NCBI GenBank assembly: GCA_963585895.1
Contig: OY757911.1
Location: 89,277,275-89,341,274, forward strand
Length of the DNA stretch: 64,000 nucleotides
Origin: Sepioteuthis lessoniana
Lineage: Eukaryota; Mollusca; Cephalopoda; Myopsida; Loliginidae
Reading direction: 5' to 3'
Shown: positions 59,617-64,000 of the stretch, piece by piece
Layout of the letters: each line of letters opens with the position of its first letter
Numbering within the stretch: the first letter of the stretch is position 1
The notes under the pieces: model-generated
Told to the model about the DNA's origin: nothing
Databases searched by the model: none
Seen by the model: the letters and a program-made list of their open reading frames with translations, nothing else
Position numbers and translations under genes: made by a program

Positions 59617-59672
59617 AATCATAAAATTTTATTAGATAAAAAATATATATTATATGACAAAATTTTATGATT
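59617..59672. repeat. 14 bp inverted repeat
   Basis: aatcataaaatttt (59617-59630) and aaaattttatgatt (59659-59672) pair perfectly around a 28 nt A+T-only loop. Confidence 0.65.
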
Positions 59673-60370
59673 AAAAATTTTTATATGGTAGCGTTGTATA
59701 CTCTAAGTATGAATATACATCAATAATAATAGTACAAATACAGGCAGTACAAACGAGTTTATTTCTTTCTACCTTCAGTCCTTGGCAACACAAAGAGAGA
59801 GACACAATTCTTAAAAGCGTATGCTAACCATACTATGCTGACACCGTGTGTGCACTGCACATCTTGTGGTGTTTAAGATATCTGCAGGTAGAAATCTAAA
59901 AAAACTCAACTTACTACCTTCATTGGTTGACCTCAACCAACTGTCTTTTTTTTTCTTTTTTTTTTTTTTTTTAAATCCTCAAATTTTCAGGACCATCTTT
60001 TCTGGGCATGATTTCATCCACACTCCAGCTTTATTTCCTGTCATGACAGATGATGATTGTCGTATCCTTTCCGTGCAGGCGTAAGACTGCATCACCTGAC
60101 TATGCACCTGGACTAAGAGACCCGAGTAGTTCAAAGCCTTACCAAATTAAATGATAAAATATAATTAGCAAAAAATGATTAATATAAACAAAAAAACATT
60201 ACCTTAATTATATTACAGTAGCAAGTTACTATGCAATTTTCTGGAAAAAAAAAAGTTTGGGCAAAATGTTTTACAAAAATAAGCAATATATAATAGTAAT
60301 ACAGTCATTAGTATATCTATGTTGCAAGTTATTCATAATCAGTTTTATCCTTACATGGTAATCAATATTT
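59673..60370. other. Unassigned sequence with a T run
   Basis: 59740-60110 is less A+T-rich, but no gene or repeat family is recognised. Confidence 0.4.
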
Positions 60371-60619
60371 GGGCCAGAGTTAATAGAGTGTTTACCAATG
60401 GTCTGGGAGACTGGGGTTCAATCGCAGGTAGAGTCATACCAAAGACTCAAAAAATGGTACTTTATGCTATCTTACTTAACACTCAGCATTATAAGGTAAG
60501 GATCAAGGGTAATGTGGAGTAATCTAGGGAATGGAGTTGCATCCACGCTTACACCTGGGTGTAGTAGCTACTGAAAAGGGAATCTTCAGGTCATCCTCAA
60601 CTAAGGTTGTCAACTTTAC

Positions 60620-60620
<1 letters not shown>
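60371..60620 (+). mobile_element. SINE-A copy 7, left half of an inverted pair
   Basis: Head 'gggccagagttaatagagtg', B-box-like 'ggttcaatcgc', and 3' end 'gttgtcaactttactt'. An (AT)n tract and an oppositely oriented copy follow, making a long inverted repeat. Confidence 0.85.

Positions 60621-60623
<3 letters not shown>

Positions 60624-60674
<51 letters not shown>
60624..60674. repeat. (AT)n microsatellite between inverted SINE-A copies
   Basis: About 25 AT units. Being self-complementary, it would extend the hairpin formed by the two SINEs. Confidence 0.92.
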
Positions 60675-60676
<2 letters not shown>

Positions 60677-60703
60677 TTACAAGTTATATAAGTAAGTAAA
60701 TTA

Positions 60704-60951
60704 AAGTTAGCGACCATAGTCGAGGGTGACCCGAAGGCTCCCTTTTCGATAGCTACTACACCAAGGTGTAGGGGAGGGCGCTACTCCATTCCCAGGATTG
60801 CTCCACTTTACCCTTGAACCGTACCTTATAATGCTGAGTGTTAAGCAAGGTGGTATCAAGTTCCATTTTTAAAGTCTTTGGTATGACTCGACCTGGGATT
60901 GAACCCAGGTCTCCCGGGCCATTGGCGAACACTCTAACCACTGGGCCTAGC
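60704..60951 (-). mobile_element. SINE-A copy 8, right half of an inverted pair
   Basis: Reverse orientation, from 'gttagcgaccatagtcg' to the head 'ccactgggcctagc'. The B box in reverse, 'gggattgaaccc', is intact. It faces copy 7 across an 83 bp spacer that is mostly (AT)n. Confidence 0.88.
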
Positions 60952-61053
60952 ATGTTCAATATTGGTGATAGAGCAGTTAGGAAAGCATAGACACAGAGTC
61001 AACAGTGCTTAGTGATTGTGTGATGATTGCATAGGCAAGAAACTGACAGTCAC

Positions 61054-61795
61054 AAAGTACTGGTGACTCTGGTTTGATTTGGTTTAATGGCATATCAACT
61101 CTTGTGGGTTATCTAATTCCAAATCCTGTTAATATGTAGATATTGAATATATAATTTGTAAACATATTTTGTAAAAAACGTTTTTAAATGAACCAGAGTT
61201 TCTTTTTTGCCCCACACAGTAAAATGGTTTCAAGTATTACTATATAACAGTCATAATTTAATATCAGTCATTTGTTTGCACACAGTTTGCAGGTAATTTC
61301 ATTTTTAAATGAGTTAAAACTAATTTGTTGCACACTAGTATTGCTATTGTTTCTGCCCAGTTAAATGGTTTCAATTATTGCTATATAATACTTATAATTC
61401 TATTTCAACATTACTCATTAATTTGCACACCATTAAATGGTTCCAAGTACTGCTATGTATCACTGACAATTCAATTAAATGTCAGACATTTATTTAAGTA
61501 ATCAAACAGTTCTATTTTAAACAATTCAATGTAGCATAAGTCATTTGTTGGCACTCAGTTTAAATGTCAAACAGTTCTATTTGACCCATAGTAGGACCCT
61601 ATTAGTTGCTACCACTCCAGGCCAGAGTGGACCTGGGAGCAATGGCAATGAAGGAGTACTCTGCATTCCCCAAAGTTCCAGCATTACTAAAGCCTCACCA
61701 TCAGATTGTTTACTAGGACACTCTTTGGAGGAGTCTTGCCTCTTTGCAGAGATGCAGTCAGTTTATTCTACAGCCCCAGCCGACTGAGCTCTTGT
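61054..61795 (-). repeat. Longest repeat Y copy, expanded internal tandem block
   Basis: The tail at 61065-61180 is followed by at least four units carrying 'aaatggtttcaagtattgct' and 'tcatttgtttgcacac'. The core follows ('gcaatggcaatgaaggagta', 'agcctcaccatcagattgtt') and the outer head 'ctacagccccagccgactga'. The internal block is larger than in other copies. Confidence 0.8.
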
Positions 61796-61831
61796 TGACC
61801 CTTTGTCTACACTATTCTAACTTTATATATA

Positions 61832-62040
61832 AGATTGGGTAATGGTTATCACTGAAAAGCCAATTTTGAATTATAGATGAGATTGTTTGAGTTTTACTTT
61901 GTACTGATGTCCTTGGGAAGGGATGCGTCAGTCTCTCCCCTCACACACTCACTATAATTACAATGATTAAGCAAACCTGGTAAAGTAACCCATCTAGGAA
62001 AAGGAAAATTCAAAACCAGTTGTTTGTAGAATCCATGATA
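61832..62040 (+). mobile_element. Diverged SINE-B-like element
   Basis: Head-like 'attgggtaatggttatcact' and tail-like 'ctaggaaaaggaaaattcaa' are present, but the centre differs from the other copies. It may be a subfamily. Confidence 0.45.
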
Positions 62041-62198
62041 TACTGTTACACTTCTGTTATCTGATCATCCAATTGTTGATGGTTCTATAAAAGACTTCAA
62101 CACTATAAACAAATCAACTATGTTAGTAGTCCAATGGTTTGAATATTTATCTGAAATGTTAGGCACTATGTTGTGCTTGAGAGATTCAAGCCATCCAT

Positions 62199-62200
<2 letters not shown>

Positions 62201-62229
<29 letters not shown>
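62201..62229. repeat. (AT)n microsatellite
   Basis: About 14 AT units. Confidence 0.9.
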
Positions 62230-62231
<2 letters not shown>

Positions 62232-62689
62232 CTGCATTATCTGTTTGTCTAGTTCAAGGTTCTACATAAAATTGTAATACGAGAACAACCACTTCTTCCC
62301 ATCTCAAACAAGTTTCAGAATAGCCTGATACATAACTTGACAAAAGTAGTGATTTTTTGCTAAAAAGGTCATATATTTTGTTTTAAAATTTGTTAAAAGA
62401 AATTCTTTTTGGTATATTTGTTGAATAACAGAGTGCTGTCCCTGGTGCAGGTATACTATCTATGACTTAATTGTTGAATAATGTGGAAAAAACCTAAAGA
62501 GCTTTATTGACTAATTGGAGAGATTGTGGCCAAGAGGATGGATTGATAATCAAACTAATGAAATTAAATAGGAAGAATGGTTGAAAGAATAGAACCCAAA
62601 TTATGTTTTAAAGTCTGATGGAATTTAGAAACAAAAAGTTATACTTTTCTCACAAAAAAATTTGTTTCAAATTGGCTTAAAGCAGACCA

Positions 62690-63180
62690 GGTTATAGACT
62701 GCTTTTAAATAGACAGTGATGAAAATTTACCTAGGTTTGCTGACCCCACTGTTGATAGATACATGAAATTATGATTTTGAAAAGAAACCAGCTGTAGAAT
62801 TCATTGGCCCTTTGTAATAACATGGGCATATAACTCCAAGCATGGAAAGAGCAAATCAATTTTACCAGGACTTTGTAGAGAGAAATCAGTTTGTGCACCT
62901 GGGTTAGCAGAAGAAGAACCTCACTCCCCAAATTTTTCTTTCAGAAATTTTGTTTGCTGAAAGAAGATCCACTTGGAAAGATTTACATGAATCAATTTGC
63001 ACTCTGGTTTCAAGAGAGAGAGGCCAACCCAAAATGCAAAACAATGCTAAATTAACACACACACATGGAATTGATTGAGGAAGGAAGACAACCACTCTTA
63101 AATGCAAGCTGACAAAAAAGAAGAAATATCATTTTTTATTGTCATTAAATAAACCTTTGCCACAGCTGTCAATTGAGTTT
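62690..63180 (+). pseudogene. Unidentified degenerate protein-like segment
   Basis: Plus-strand translation gives IDSDENLPRFADPTVDRYMK (62711-62770). After a frameshift it gives FEKKPAVEFIGPL, two stops, HGHITPSMERANQFYQDFVE, RNQFVHLG, a stop, then QKKNLTPQIFLSEILFAERR and STWKDLHESICTLVSRERGQ. Codon content looks protein-like over about 130 codons in the final frame, with few stops for such A+T-rich DNA. I cannot name a family. It may be an old transposon gene or host retrocopy; chance is possible. Confidence 0.3.
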
Positions 63181-63382
63181 CTCTAAAGGAATATTTTTCA
63201 GAAACAAATAATCACAGAAAAGCAACAGCAAAAAATAAAATTACTGCAGCTAATAGAAGAATTTGAATCTTCTTGTGGAATCACAATGTCTAAGAAGTAT
63301 ACAGAGATACACCTGTCATATTGATACCTGTGACAAGATAGCATTTTTATATTGATGTTGTAACAATCTATTATAAGTAAGT

Positions 63383-63632
63383 AAAGTTGGCGACCGTAGT
63401 CGAGGGTGACCTGAAAGCTCCCTTTTCGATAGCTACTACACTAAGGTGTAGGGAGGGCGCTACTCCTTTCCCTCGATTGCTCCACTTTACCCTTGATCCT
63501 TACCTTTATAATACTGAATGTTAAGTAAGGTAGCATCAAGTACCATCTTTTTAGTCTTTGGTATGACTCAACCTGGGATTGAACCCAGGTCTTCCGGGCC
63601 ATTGGCAAACATTCTAACCATTATGCTAATTC
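63383..63632 (-). mobile_element. SINE-A copy 9
   Basis: Reverse orientation, with 'gttggcgaccgtagtcg' at its 3' end, the B box in reverse as 'gggattgaaccc', and the head 'aaccattatgctaatt'. It looks young, with few differences from the other good copies. No clear target duplication was seen. Confidence 0.87.
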
Positions 63633-64000
63633 CCATGGGCATGCAGAATATATTTACGCTTGTTTTCTTTTATATATTTTATCTTTTGTATGTTCCAGAG
63701 GGCTCAATATGGAATGGAGCAGTTACTCTATCATGCTGTAAAATATATTACAATACATTTGTAGTTTATTACAGTCTATTTCATATCATTGCAATTTTCA
63801 AATATTTGTCATAAGCCAGACTAGGGAAGATATATATAACATAAGTCATATGGGACTAATATTCCATGTATCAAACATAAGTCTCTTGTTTTCCACAACT
63901 ATAACAAAAAACTCATCAAAATAAAAAAAATAAAATAAGAATTTCAACCCTAAATCAATTTCTGGATAGAATATTTCTTAAGTGAACTTATTTATAAAAA

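Noticed and set aside
61545-61787. 80-codon open frame on the plus strand
   Set aside because: It lies entirely within the repeat Y core (antisense) and recurs as fragments in other Y copies.

Overview
The window is a 64 kb piece of a repeat-rich, strongly A+T-rich animal nuclear genome. It has no operons and no ribosome binding sites, coding sequence is very sparse, and long (TA)n, (CA)n, poly-A and poly-T tracts are common. Several tRNA-derived SINE families are present, along with decayed Tc1/mariner transposons and a non-LTR retrotransposon fragment. The best overall fit is a mollusc, most likely a cephalopod such as an octopus. That assignment is inferred from the style of the repeats and from the one recognisable host gene; no single marker proves it.

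Only one host protein-coding feature is well supported. It is the first coding exon of a ZIP-family metal transporter, best matched to SLC39A13 (ZIP13), on the minus strand at 49143-49704. It encodes a signal peptide, a His-rich and acidic luminal N-terminus and the first transmembrane helix. It then stops at what looks like a GC-type splice donor, directly followed by a (CA)n/(TA)n microsatellite. A TATA-like box lies about 320 bp upstream of the ATG. I could not find further exons to the left, so 1-49142 is probably a long first intron and/or intergenic DNA. The right-hand 14 kb is upstream and intergenic.

The rest is mostly interspersed repeats, which I label for convenience. SINE-A is a ~250 bp tRNA-derived family with 9 copies, several with clean target-site duplications (TSDs). 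SINE-B is tRNA-derived with a core and tail X. SINE-C is a short tRNA-like element of ~110 bp. Repeat Y is ~300-600 bp, has an internal variable tandem repeat and ends in a tail containing 'ggttgatatgccat'. Repeat M combines the SINE-B core with the Y tail. Repeat D is ~330 bp and appears once as a tandem pair. Modules are shared between families, and nested insertions give a relative age order (SINE-A inserted into Y and D).

Decayed mobile-element coding sequence is present at 4853-5280 (LINE reverse transcriptase C-terminus), 28230-28374 (mariner 3' end with terminal inverted repeat), 55195-55700 (transposase N-terminal half) and 58219-58800 (a complete but internally deleted Tc1/mariner copy with both ends). 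Two further protein-like but broken stretches (12950-13386 minus, 62690-63180 plus) are not identified. Two long inverted repeats, 24557-24968 and the SINE-A pair at 60371-60951, could form extended double-stranded RNA if transcribed. I found no rRNA, no intact tRNA gene, no CRISPR array and no intact transposase.
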